Below are positions 39,501 through 46,638 of a stretch of 64,000 nt of DNA, piece after piece. Source of the stretch: Labedaea rhizosphaerae. Its GTDB lineage: Bacteria; Actinomycetota; Actinomycetes; Mycobacteriales; Pseudonocardiaceae. A model generated the notes under the pieces. It saw only the letters and a list, made by a program, of their open reading frames with translations. It was not told the DNA's origin and made no database searches. A program made the translations under genes and the position numbers. Positions within the stretch are counted from its first letter, which is position 1, and every line of letters begins with the position of its first letter. Where the stretch lies: assembly GCF_004362825.1 (NCBI RefSeq), contig NZ_SNXZ01000005.1, forward strand, positions 248,001-312,000, written 5' to 3'.

Positions 39501-40573
39501 TCGGCTTCGGCATCCACGTGATCATCTCGACCACGTGGTGGCTGAACACGCCGACGCCGTTGCGCGACGCCATGGGCACGAAGATCGAGCTGCGCCTCGG
39601 TGACCCGAGCGACTCGATGATCGACCGGCGGGTCGCGATGAACGTGCCGAAGGACCGGCCGGGCCGCGGCATCACGGTCAGCAAGCTGCACATGCTCGGT
39701 GTGCTGTCCCGCATCGACGGCGACCAGGACGTCGAGACGCTCAACGCGGGCACGCAGGACCTGGTCCGCAGGGTGACCGAGGCGTGGAAGGGCAAGCCGG
39801 CCCCGCCGATGCGCCTGCTGCCGCGCGAGCTGCCCGTCGAGTCGCTCAACGGCGCGTGGGAGCGGCCGGGCAAGCTGATCCCGCTGGGCATCGCCGAATC
39901 GGATCTGAAGCCGGTGTACCTCGACTTCACCACCGATCCGCACTTCCTCGCCTTCGCCGACGTGGAATCCGGGAAGACCGCGCTGCTGCGGGCGATCGCG
40001 CAAGGCATCACGCGCAAGTACACCCCGGCCGAGGCGCGGATCATCCTCGTCGACTACCGGCGCGGGCTGCTCGGCGCGGTGGAGGGCGAGCACCTGCTCG
40101 GCTACGCGGGTTCCGAGCCGGTGCTCGAGGACTTCGTGATGCAGGTGGCCACGGCGATGCGCGACCGGCTGCCCGGACCGGACGTGACGCCCGAACAACT
40201 GCGCAGGCGCGACTGGTGGACCGGGCGCGAGCTCTTCCTGATCGTCGACGACTACGAACTCGTGGCGTCGCCGGGCAAGATGGTGCACCCGCTCGCACCG
40301 TTGCTGGACTACCTGCCGCACGCCCGCGACATCGGCCTGCACCTGGTCATCAGCCGGGGCAGCGGCGGCGCGTCACGGGCGATGTTCGACCCGGTCATCC
40401 AACGCATCCGCGAACTCGGCTCGCCGGGCATCGTGATGTCCGGTGACCGCGACGAAGGCGCGTTGCTCGGCGACGTGCGACCCAGCGCCCAGCCACCCGG
40501 CCGCGGCACGCTCGTCCGCCGTCGCACCGGTCCCCAACTGGTCCAGGTCACCTGGTCGCCACCGGCGGAATAG
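36587..40573 (+). CDS. eccC: EccC, ESX FtsK/SpoIIIE-type ATPase
   Basis: 1,328 residues in one chain. Two N-terminal TM segments lie at about 40-60 and 63-85 (MLFMIPMMLGMGGMSFVYIG, YLFGGLFLVVMVGMVLMML). Three NTPase domains follow. Walker A1 GATGSGKSE is near residue 482 with Walker B LLVIIDEF, Walker A2 GAPQSGKST is near 835, and a third loop DVESGKTA is near 1125 and lacks the leading Gly. EccC powers export and recognises substrate C-terminal tails through its ATPase domains. Single-chain EccC occurs in ESX-2, 3, 4 and 5 as well as non-mycobacterial systems. No clear ribosome-binding site precedes ATG 36587. Confidence 0.93.
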   Translation: MTASVRQRRVPGPEMPSGELMLESPPVTAKGSGGMQSMMPMLFMIPMMLGMGGMSFVYIGRSGGVMTYLFGGLFLVVMVGMVLMMLVGGRHASKAKINEERRDYQRYLAGLRKQVHDTATQQRSALVFDQPEPHDLWTYVHTGRLFERRRSDQDFGQLRVGVGPQRLATPLRMPQTAPLEDLDPVSSTALRHFIRAYSTVPDLPVAISLRAFAFIDVSGPRPQALALVRALIGQAAVFHAPGDLLLGLCVAADRRDDWEWTKWLPHAASATEADAVGPVRHLSGDLDELAEMFGGDLGDRPAFTRRGGMGFDQPQLLIIVDGGRTNGSSRIPRDTGLHGVTVLEMTDAPPPTVKPGELALHLSDGRLGMLVENGESAGFAYLGVPDQLDPLPAVALARELAPYHRDGVIVRENPLANTFGLALLLGLGDPRDTDPAVTWRPRTPRERLRTPLGLDPQGQPVELDLKESAEGGMGPHGLAIGATGSGKSELLRTLVCGLVVTHSSESINLALIDFKGGATFAGMTDLPHTCAVITNLSEDLALVDRMADAINGELVRRQELLRAAGNFASVRDYERARETGADLQPLPSLLVIIDEFSELLTARPEFIDLFVQIGRLGRSLAVHLLLASQRLEEGRLRGLEAHLSYRIGLRTFSASESRAVLGVPDAYHLPAVPGSAYLKTDTDTLRRLKTAYVSGELPPRTNGPGPQAAPGRQVLPFTLVKVDDPNPPPELPPEHKWGDVTGTGETIMSAMLDRLIGKGPPAHQIWLPPLKEPPTLDQLLPKLHVHPERGLCPKDWQGNGKLVVPVAIVDKPFEQKRDQLWFDLTGAGGHVMLIGAPQSGKSTFLRGMVASLALTHTPQEVQFFLLDMGGGALGGVAPLPHVSGYAVRRDAERCRRVVAEVATLLNQREELFAAHGIDSITTFRQQRAKFAAMDPEGREFGDVFLVIDDWATVRQQYEFLEASITNIATRGLGFGIHVIISTTWWLNTPTPLRDAMGTKIELRLGDPSDSMIDRRVAMNVPKDRPGRGITVSKLHMLGVLSRIDGDQDVETLNAGTQDLVRRVTEAWKGKPAPPMRLLPRELPVESLNGAWERPGKLIPLGIAESDLKPVYLDFTTDPHFLAFADVESGKTALLRAIAQGITRKYTPAEARIILVDYRRGLLGAVEGEHLLGYAGSEPVLEDFVMQVATAMRDRLPGPDVTPEQLRRRDWWTGRELFLIVDDYELVASPGKMVHPLAPLLDYLPHARDIGLHLVISRGSGGASRAMFDPVIQRIRELGSPGIVMSGDRDEGALLGDVRPSAQPPGRGTLVRRRTGPQLVQVTWSPPAE

Positions 40574-40584
40574 GAGCGCGTGTG

Positions 40585-40622
40585 GGTAAAAACGCCGACG
40601 TCAGGTTGGGCAGTTGTGCCGT
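40585..40622 (+). promoter_or_regulatory. ESX-associated motif, copy 4, plus upstream half-conserved core
   Basis: 40602-40622 reads caggttgggcagttgtgccgt (one base longer than the other copies), 54 bp before the first esx gene. A related core GGTAAAAACGCC lies at 40585-40596, centres 24 bp apart, aligning base for base with much of the eccC upstream pair (GGYAAAA..GCC.ACGT..GG...GGCAGT..TGCC). Confidence 0.6.
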
Positions 40623-40676
40623 TTGGCGGGACCACCCCGCCCCATAACGTTGGTCGCGGAAGGAGGGCAAAACACA

Positions 40677-41033
40677 ATGGCACCTCAGGGATTCCTTGTT
40701 GATCAGGGCGTCATGTCGAAGGCCGCGAAGGACTTCGACGAGACGTCCACCCGCATCCAGGACATGATGGCCAAGCTGAACGCCGAGGTGGACGGCTTGG
40801 TCGGCGCGACCCAGAACTTCAACGGCGCGGCCCGCCTCTCGTTCGACCAGAACAAGATGCTGCTCAACGACCGCATCCAGAAGGCGCGCATCGAGCTCAC
40901 CGTGATCGCGCAGAAGTTCAACGAGGTCATGACGCAGCACGCCGAGTTCTCCCGTCAGCAGGGCGTGCGGTTCACCAACACCACGCAGGCCGTCAGCGGT
41001 GGCGGCGGCGTCGTCGCCGGCCTGAACGGCTGA
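40677..41033 (+). CDS. WXG100-family ESX substrate (EsxB position)
   Basis: 118 residues. It has two helices with the turn TQNFNGAARLSF, so the WXG position reads F-N-G. Its tail VRFTNTTQAVSGGG is flexible. A strong ribosome-binding site AAGGAGGG precedes ATG 40677. It is immediately followed by a second WXG100 gene, the usual EsxB-EsxA tandem whose products form a secreted four-helix heterodimer. It is the first gene after eccC and has its own promoter motif, suggesting high independent expression. Confidence 0.85.
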   Translation: MAPQGFLVDQGVMSKAAKDFDETSTRIQDMMAKLNAEVDGLVGATQNFNGAARLSFDQNKMLLNDRIQKARIELTVIAQKFNEVMTQHAEFSRQQGVRFTNTTQAVSGGGGVVAGLNG

Positions 41034-41064
41034 CGCCCACTCACCAAGAAGGGAGAGAACCGAA

Positions 41065-41421
41065 ATGTTCGCACAAGGCGCGGCCAGTTCCGGCACCGTT
41101 GCGATGAACTACGGCGCGGTGGACAACGCCGGTGGCACCCTCGTGAAGTACTCCGGGGCCATCAACGTCGCGATGTCCGATCTCAACACCGCGCTCGGCC
41201 CGGTCCGGGAGAGCTGGTACGCCTCGGGTTCGCAGTCCGGTATGGACGCCCAGCAGGCGGAGACCAAGCTCCGCCAGCTGCTCAACGAGATGAACCAGAT
41301 CATCCACAACCTCGGTGGTCTGCTCAGCCAGTCCGCCCAGGACGGCGCTGCCCTGGACTCCCACCTCGCGGGCAAGTTCCAGCAGCACGGTGCGACCCCG
41401 GCCAGCTCGGGTCTGTACTGA
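41065..41421 (+). CDS. WXG100-family ESX substrate (EsxA position)
   Basis: 118 residues. The helical hairpin has the turn RESWYASGSQSGMDAQQAE, a W-Y-A-S-G variant of WXG. It likely pairs with the product of the preceding gene. AAGGGAGAG lies before ATG 41065, with 31 bp from the upstream stop. No membrane-lysis motif of mycobacterial EsxA can be inferred. Confidence 0.83.
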   Translation: MFAQGAASSGTVAMNYGAVDNAGGTLVKYSGAINVAMSDLNTALGPVRESWYASGSQSGMDAQQAETKLRQLLNEMNQIIHNLGGLLSQSAQDGAALDSHLAGKFQQHGATPASSGLY

Positions 41422-41503
41422 GATCACAACGCTCAAGTAGGTCAGCACAAGGGTGAGGTGGGCGCCGGACCCACCTCACCCGGACGCGCCGGAAAGGGTG
41501 GTC

Positions 41504-42166
41504 ATGTCAGCCCATGAGGGATTCCACGTCGACCTCGAGTCGCTGACAGCCTTCTCGGAGGAACTGAAAACGCAGTTGAGCGGGATGACCAAACCGCTGA
41601 GCCACCTCACCTCGCTGACCGGGGAGGTCATCGAGTTCGGCGCCTTCTCCGAGGCGAAGCTGTTGTGGCACAACCACGACACCGCCGCGGAGAAGATGAC
41701 CACGCTCGTCGGGCAGGCCCGCGACGCGATCGACTTCGCCGAAGAGATCACGAAGTCGGTGCACCACTCGTACGACCACTTCGACGACGAGTACAACCAG
41801 AAGATCAACGCGGCCGGCGGGATCGGTGGCGTGGTCGACTCGGTGACCGGCGGGCTGGTCGACGGCGTGACCGGCACCGTCGACGGGATCACCGACGGGA
41901 TCACCCACAGCGTCAACGGACTCGTCCACGGCCTCACCGGCACCGTGGACGGACTGGCCGACGGGATCACCGGCACCGTCGACGGGCTGACCCACGGGAT
42001 CACCGGCACGGTCGAGGGCCTCACGCACGGGCTCGGCGACGTCCTGGGCGGGACCGGGGACATCCTGCCGCTCTCCGGTGGCGACCAGCTGACCGGCGGT
42101 GGTGGCGTCGACATCCTCGGCGGGCTCACGGGACCGGACAAGCTGACCGGCGGAACGGGGGCCTGA
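41504..42166 (+). CDS. ESX-linked protein with helical N-domain and 11-residue repeats
   Basis: 220 residues. Residues 1-110 form two helices with FGAFSEAKLLWHNH at the turn, comparable in position to the FGKV module of the EspC-like neighbours. From about 118 the chain becomes Gly/Thr/Val/Asp-rich: four TGTV(D/E)G units, the last three spaced 11 residues apart (TGTVDGLADGI, TGTVDGLTHGI, TGTVEGLTHGL), then a Gly-rich tail. Undecad repeats can form amphipathic helices that lie on membranes. The next gene starts 4 bp after its stop. Likely a secreted or surface ESX factor. Confidence 0.6.
   Translation: MSAHEGFHVDLESLTAFSEELKTQLSGMTKPLSHLTSLTGEVIEFGAFSEAKLLWHNHDTAAEKMTTLVGQARDAIDFAEEITKSVHHSYDHFDDEYNQKINAAGGIGGVVDSVTGGLVDGVTGTVDGITDGITHSVNGLVHGLTGTVDGLADGITGTVDGLTHGITGTVEGLTHGLGDVLGGTGDILPLSGGDQLTGGGGVDILGGLTGPDKLTGGTGA
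41870..42034 (+). repeat. 33-bp (11-residue) coding repeats
   Basis: Units begin at 41870, 41936, 41969 and 42002. The first interval is 66 bp and covers one diverged unit; the rest are exactly 33 bp. The encoded consensus is T-G-T-V-D-G-L-x-x-G-I. Confidence 0.8.
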
Positions 42167-42170
42167 AGCG

Positions 42171-43376
42171 ATGTTCGTCGACAACACGGCCAAGACGCCG
42201 TTCGCGCAGTACACCCACCAGCAGCTGTGGGACATGCTGCACGCGGGCGTGGAGAGCACCGCGCGCGACGCGGCGAACAACTGGGACTCCGTCGGCGCCC
42301 GGCTGCACGAGCAGGCGTCGAACCTCGACGCGAAGCTCGGTGCCTTCAAGCACCACTGGAAGGGCGGCGCCGCCGACCAGTACCAGACAATGGTCAGCGA
42401 CCTGTCCGGTGGCTTGCGCGAGATCGGCGACGTGGCGTTCCGGATGCGCGACCTCACCAACGACGCGGGTGACGCGCTGGTGAAAGCGAAGGCGGAGATG
42501 CCGCCACCGGTGTCGGTGCCGGACCTGCCCGCGGCCACGGTGCAGCTGGCGACGACGCCGATGCAGGTGAGCCCGTTCATGGCGCCGAACCAGGTGATCA
42601 CCATGCAGCAGCAACAACAGGACGCGGTGCAGGCCCTGCAGCAGCACCAGCAGGCCGTGGCCCAAGCCGACGCCGCGCACGCCAAGGCGGTCCAGGTGAT
42701 GACCGAGCTCGCCGGGCACTACCAGGCAGCCGACGCGGAGATCCCCCGCCCGGCGACCGGCGGCACCGCCCCGGACGTGCCGCAGAACGGCACCGGTACT
42801 GGGCAACAACTTCCGAGCACCTTGGCCCCGGGCGAGCCCAACCCGACCACGGGTCAGCCGACCGGGAAACCGGTGTTCGGCAACATGTTCACGGCAGGCC
42901 TGGCCGCGGTGACCGCGGCCGGCGCAGGACGGCTGGGTATCCCGATCCTGCCGAAGGTGCCGCCGTGGGCGCAGAAGACCAAGGAGAAGAAGGACAAAGC
43001 CGCCGACGACAAGGCCAAGGCCGGCCTTAGCGGTCTCGGTGGCGGCAAGGGCATCGGTGGTGGCGGGACGATCGGTGGCGGCTCGCCACCACCGACTCCA
43101 CGGGCGGGGCTCACCGGCGCCGCGGTGCCCGCGGCGGGAGCCGCGGCCGCACTGCGTGCCCTCGGGAGCGCCGCGGGCGCGGGAGCGGGCGGCACCGGCA
43201 TGCCCATGATGCCGATGATGCCGTACGCGCCCGGCGGCCACGACATGGCGGGCGCGCGGCGCATCCCGCCGTGGTTGATGGAGACCGAAGAGGTCTGGGG
43301 CCAGTCGTCGACGATCACGCCGCCCGTGGTCGGCGAGGACCCGCCCGCCCCGGCGCCGGACGACTACCGATTCTGA
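42171..43376 (+). CDS. PPE-like ESX protein with WXG turn and C-terminal motif
   Basis: 401 residues. The helical N-terminus (about 15-180) carries the turn HHWKGGAADQYQTM (W-K-G), preceded by LWDMLHAGVESTARDAANNWDSVG. Gln-rich helices QQQQQDAVQALQQHQQAVAQ come next. A long Pro/Gly/Ala-rich disordered part ends in IPPWLMETEEVWGQSSTITPPVVGED, a conserved-looking tail. The organisation is like PPE-domain proteins of mycobacteria though without the PPE triplet at the start. Probably an ESX substrate or assembly factor; the gene lies between two substrate-like genes. Confidence 0.65.
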   Translation: MFVDNTAKTPFAQYTHQQLWDMLHAGVESTARDAANNWDSVGARLHEQASNLDAKLGAFKHHWKGGAADQYQTMVSDLSGGLREIGDVAFRMRDLTNDAGDALVKAKAEMPPPVSVPDLPAATVQLATTPMQVSPFMAPNQVITMQQQQQDAVQALQQHQQAVAQADAAHAKAVQVMTELAGHYQAADAEIPRPATGGTAPDVPQNGTGTGQQLPSTLAPGEPNPTTGQPTGKPVFGNMFTAGLAAVTAAGAGRLGIPILPKVPPWAQKTKEKKDKAADDKAKAGLSGLGGGKGIGGGGTIGGGSPPPTPRAGLTGAAVPAAGAAAALRALGSAAGAGAGGTGMPMMPMMPYAPGGHDMAGARRIPPWLMETEEVWGQSSTITPPVVGEDPPAPAPDDYRF

Positions 43377-43395
43377 CGTTTCGAAGGGACGCACC

Positions 43396-44214
43396 ATGGC
43401 TCAGCTGACCGACCAGCAGATCGCCCAGTTTGCGGCTGGCGCCGGGTTCACCGGTCCCGACCTGGACACGGCCATCGCGGTCGCGCTCGCCGAGTCGGGC
43501 GGCAACTCCAGCAACATCGGCGACGTGAACCTGCAGAACGCGACGTTCGGCCCCTCGGTCGGGTTGTGGCAGATCCGGTCGGTGAACCCGGGCTACGGCA
43601 ACGCTTTCGACCAGGCGCACCGCAACCAGCAGGCCAACATGGACCCGGCGACCAACGCCGCCAACGCCTACGCGATCCAGCAGCACTACGGCTGGAACCA
43701 GTGGTCGACCTACACCGGCGGGCAGTACCGCCAGTACCTCGACCGGGCCCGGGCCGCGCACTCGGGCGACCAGACGACCACGCCCACCGACCAGCTGCAG
43801 CAGACCCCGGCCCAGCAGCAGACGCCGCAGCAGAACGGCCAGGGCAGCAGCAACTCCCAGGGCTTCCTCGGCGAGCTCGAGAAGCTGATGGAGTCGGTCG
43901 GCAAGCTGATGAACCCGGCGGACAAGCTGTCGAAGGCCTCGCAGCAGGCACAGCGCGCCGCGGCCAGCGGTCAGGCGTTCGGCAAGGTGCAGGGCTCGAG
44001 CCAGGCCCACCAGGCGCACGTGAGCAACACCCAGAAGTACGGCCAGCACGCCAGCAAGGGCAGCGAGCGCGTCCGGACCCACAGCGACGACATCAAGTGC
44101 ACCGCGACCGACTACCAGAACTTCAGCAACCAGGGCGCGCAGAGCATCGACCAGACCACCGCGCCGGTGCGCGAGGACATGATCAACCCGCCGATCCCGT
44201 CCAACCTCGCCTGA
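43396..44214 (+). CDS. ESX-linked lysozyme-like transglycosylase with C-terminal EspC-like module
   Basis: 272 residues. Residues 1-115 form a lysozyme/SLT fold with the likely catalytic Glu in ALAESGGNSSNIGDVN and SVGLWQIRSVNPGYG. A Gln/Thr-rich linker follows. Residues of about 155-260 are helical and contain AFGKVQGSSQAHQAHVSNTQKYGQ, the FGKV module shared with four neighbours. There is no Sec signal peptide, so export through the ESX machine via the fused module is the simplest reading. It would open peptidoglycan for the secretion complex. Confidence 0.72.
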   Translation: MAQLTDQQIAQFAAGAGFTGPDLDTAIAVALAESGGNSSNIGDVNLQNATFGPSVGLWQIRSVNPGYGNAFDQAHRNQQANMDPATNAANAYAIQQHYGWNQWSTYTGGQYRQYLDRARAAHSGDQTTTPTDQLQQTPAQQQTPQQNGQGSSNSQGFLGELEKLMESVGKLMNPADKLSKASQQAQRAAASGQAFGKVQGSSQAHQAHVSNTQKYGQHASKGSERVRTHSDDIKCTATDYQNFSNQGAQSIDQTTAPVREDMINPPIPSNLA

Positions 44215-44255
44215 CCGGCTGACCCCCGACCCCGCCAGCACGAAGGAGCCCGGCC

Positions 44256-45107
44256 ATGACCTACACGCCCGCTGGACAGGGCTTCCTCGCCGAGAGCGAG
44301 GCCTTGCAGACCGCGGCCAACAGCCACATGCCCAAGCAGGTGTCCGCTTTGGACAGCATCAAGTCGTTGCTGACCGGCCGCCAGGTGCCCGGCGAGGGCT
44401 TCGGCAAGGTGTCGGGCTCTCAGACGGCGTCCAGCGGGCACCAGACCAACGTGCAGGACGGCGCCCAGCGGCTGCGCGACGCCATGAAGCGCCTGAGCGA
44501 CTGGATCGGTGGCGTCAACGACTCCGACGACGCCTACCGCCAGAACGACCAGCAGCGGGCGCAGCAGACCGACGACATCGCGCAACCCGTGCGCGTCGCC
44601 CAGAACGCCGGCCCGACCTCGCAGAACGGCTACCCGGTGGACCCGCCGCGCAGCTCGCGCACCGTGCCGGGCACCGGCGTGCGGCTGAACGTGGCCAACG
44701 GCGACGCCGGCGACGTGCTGGTCCACGTGGCCGACGAGTTCAACCGGCGCGTGGAGAACATCGACCAGAACGCCCCGACCGGCGAAGCGGACGACTGGGG
44801 TTACGCGCACCGCAACGTCCGCGGCAGCAGCACCACCATCTCCAACCACGCGAGCGGCACGGCGATCGACCTCAACGCCGGCAGCCACCCGCGCGGGGTC
44901 CCCGTGGCGAACACCTTCACCCCCGCCCAGATCGACGAGATCCACAACATCGTCAACGAGACCGGCGGCGTCGTTCGCTGGGGCGGTGACTACCAGCACG
45001 CCCCGGTCGACGGCATGCACTTCGAGATCGTCGGCACGCCCGACCAGGTCGCCGCGTACGCCCAGCAGCTGCGCAACGCCCAGCAGCACCAGCAGCCGGC
45101 CCAGTAG
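44256..45107 (+). CDS. ESX-linked M15 peptidase with N-terminal EspC-like module
   Basis: 283 residues. Residues 1-110 are the EspC-like helical module (GQGFLAESEALQTAAN, GFGKVSGSQTASSGH). The C-terminal domain of about 150-270 is an M15-type peptidase as in phage L-Ala-D-Glu endolysins: SNHASGTAIDLNAGSHPRG supplies zinc His and Asp, and PVDGMHFEIVGTP supplies the distal zinc His. There is no Sec signal. The module order is opposite to the transglycosylase gene upstream, so the locus holds glycan-strand and stem-peptide hydrolases as paired likely substrates. Confidence 0.75.
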   Translation: MTYTPAGQGFLAESEALQTAANSHMPKQVSALDSIKSLLTGRQVPGEGFGKVSGSQTASSGHQTNVQDGAQRLRDAMKRLSDWIGGVNDSDDAYRQNDQQRAQQTDDIAQPVRVAQNAGPTSQNGYPVDPPRSSRTVPGTGVRLNVANGDAGDVLVHVADEFNRRVENIDQNAPTGEADDWGYAHRNVRGSSTTISNHASGTAIDLNAGSHPRGVPVANTFTPAQIDEIHNIVNETGGVVRWGGDYQHAPVDGMHFEIVGTPDQVAAYAQQLRNAQQHQQPAQ

Positions 45108-45112
45108 CCGGC

Positions 45113-45439
45113 ATGGAGCCCACCCCTGGTCGCGGTTACGAGGTCACGCCCGACCTCGTGATGGCGGCCGCGACCAGGGACCTGCCGGCCCAGGTGGCGG
45201 CGTTCGCCGAAGTAGCCAAAAAGGTCGACGCCCACCGCCTGCCGGCGGGAGCGTTCGGCAACGTAGAAGCCTCCGCCACCGCGGCGAACGCCCACGTGGA
45301 TTTCCTGGAGAGCAGCCGAACCCGCTTCGCGCTGACCGACGAGCACCTGAACACCATGATCGCCGGGATGAAGCTGGCCGCCGCGGCGATCCAGCGCTTC
45401 GACGCGAACAACGCGGCCCGGATGAACGCAAAGCCCTGA
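45113..45439 (+). CDS. EspC-like ESX protein
   Basis: 108 residues. A minimal stand-alone copy of the module: GYEVTPDLVMAAATRDLPAQVAAFAEVAKKV, then AFGNVEASATAANAHVDFLESSRTRF and a last helix LNTMIAGMKLAAAAIQRFDANNAARM. It starts 5 bp after the M15 peptidase stop. Its stop codon is the first base triplet of a hairpin terminator. It may pair with module-bearing hydrolases or be secreted itself. Confidence 0.68.
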   Translation: MEPTPGRGYEVTPDLVMAAATRDLPAQVAAFAEVAKKVDAHRLPAGAFGNVEASATAANAHVDFLESSRTRFALTDEHLNTMIAGMKLAAAAIQRFDANNAARMNAKP

Positions 45440-45481
45440 ATGTCCCACTCGGGACGCTGAGCGCCTCGAATGGGTCATTCA
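45437..45481. terminator. Bidirectional hairpin terminator embedding a stop codon
   Basis: 15-nt arms tgaatgtcccactcg / cgaatgggtcattca (45437-45451 and 45467-45481; two mismatches) with a 15-nt loop containing ggacgctgagcg. The TGA of the upstream plus-strand gene starts the left arm. It separates the long eccC operon from the convergent mycosin operon. Confidence 0.7.
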
Positions 45482-45492
45482 TGGCAGTCGCT

Positions 45493-46638
45493 TCAGGGCC
45501 GCCAGCCGCGGGCCTGTCCACGCCGATAAACCCGCACGGCGACAACCGCCAAAACCCCCAGCACCACACCGCCGACAGCGAGCCAGCCCGGCGCCCGGTC
45601 GTGCGGTGCGGGCTCGACCGCCGCCGCCGCGGGCACGATGAACTCCGGCCGGCTGTCGCCCTCCCGCTCCCCCGGTAGCTCCGCCGTGACCGCGGCGGTC
45701 ACGTCCAGCATCCCCCAGCCCAGCTTGGGATCCCGCCCACCGCTCGGCGGCCGGTTCGCCGTGGCGATCAGCCGGTTGGCCACCTGCTCGGGGTTCAGCC
45801 CCGGCCGGTAGGACCGCACCAACGCCACTGCCCCGGCCACATAAGCGGCTCCCGAATAGATCGGCGGGTGATCACCGAGCCCCCAGATCTGCCCCACCCC
45901 AGCGGTTTTCGCCGACGTGCTCACCACATCCGCGCCCGGCGCGACCATGGTGATGTAGTCCCCGGACTCGGTCTGCAACGGCGCGCCCTTGTCGTCGACG
46001 GCGCCCACCCCGATCACCCCGGGCAAGGCCGTCGGGTACGTCTTCACGCCCTGCTGGGTCCCCATGGCCGGCGACACGACGACGACCCCGGCGTTGATCG
46101 CGTTGCGCACCGCGGTAGTCAGCGCCGGAGTGGTCCGATACGCCGGCAACACGACCAGGATCACGGTGGCCCCAGAGGAAACCGAGTTGGTGATCGCCGA
46201 GGCCAAGGCATTCGGATCCGGTTCAGCGTCGTTGCCGTTGGTCATCGCCTGGGTGTACTTCACGCCCAGCAACCGCGCGCCAGGCGCCATGCCGACGAAC
46301 GTCGTGGCCGGATTCGGCTGTGCCGCAACGATTCCGGCGGCGAACGTGCCGCGACCGTCGCAGTCGTCGCCGCCCCCGCCGAGCACGGTGACCCGGCTGC
46401 CGAACTGCGGGTTGTGCGGGTCGACGCCGGTGCCGATCACCGCGACCGTCTGTCCCGCGCCGGTGGCGAGCGGCAGCACGTCCTTGGTTTCGGTGACCTT
46501 CTGCGACCACTTCGGCGGGTCCTTGTAGACCCCGGTCGGCGTCACGCACGGCGGCGCGGCCACGGCCACGGACGAGGCCGGCGCGACCAGCAGCCCCAGC
46601 ACCACGCATACCAAACCCAAGGGCGCCAGGCGCTTCAC
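45493..46638 (-). CDS. mycP: Mycosin (MycP), subtilisin-like ESX protease with degenerate active site
   Basis: 381 residues. Signal peptide 1-28 (VVLGLLVAPASSVAVAAP), an S8 peptidase fold, and a C-terminal TM 352-370 followed by basic residues: the mycosin plan. The catalytic Asp survives (VIGTGVD, Asp73). The His block reads DCDGRGTFAAGI, with Arg96 where mycosins have His. The oxyanion-Asn block reads SPAMG instead of AAGN. The Ser block reads YSGAAYVAG instead of GTSxAAPxV. It is therefore probably inactive. MycP is also a structural stabiliser of the ESX membrane complex, a role that does not need proteolysis. GTG 46638 overlaps the kinase stop (GTGA). Confidence 0.85.
   Translation of the reverse strand: MKRLAPLGLVCVVLGLLVAPASSVAVAAPPCVTPTGVYKDPPKWSQKVTETKDVLPLATGAGQTVAVIGTGVDPHNPQFGSRVTVLGGGGDDCDGRGTFAAGIVAAQPNPATTFVGMAPGARLLGVKYTQAMTNGNDAEPDPNALASAITNSVSSGATVILVVLPAYRTTPALTTAVRNAINAGVVVVSPAMGTQQGVKTYPTALPGVIGVGAVDDKGAPLQTESGDYITMVAPGADVVSTSAKTAGVGQIWGLGDHPPIYSGAAYVAGAVALVRSYRPGLNPEQVANRLIATANRPPSGGRDPKLGWGMLDVTAAVTAELPGEREGDSRPEFIVPAAAAVEPAPHDRAPGWLAVGGVVLGVLAVVAVRVYRRGQARGWRP

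Noticed and set aside
36395-40342. Open frame of about 1,315 codons antisense to eccC
   Set aside because: No recognisable domain and low-complexity composition; explained by GC3 bias of eccC.
45113-45439. Toxin-immunity partner for the M15 protein
   Set aside because: It carries the same EspC-like module as the substrates, not an immunity fold; a secretion partner role fits better.
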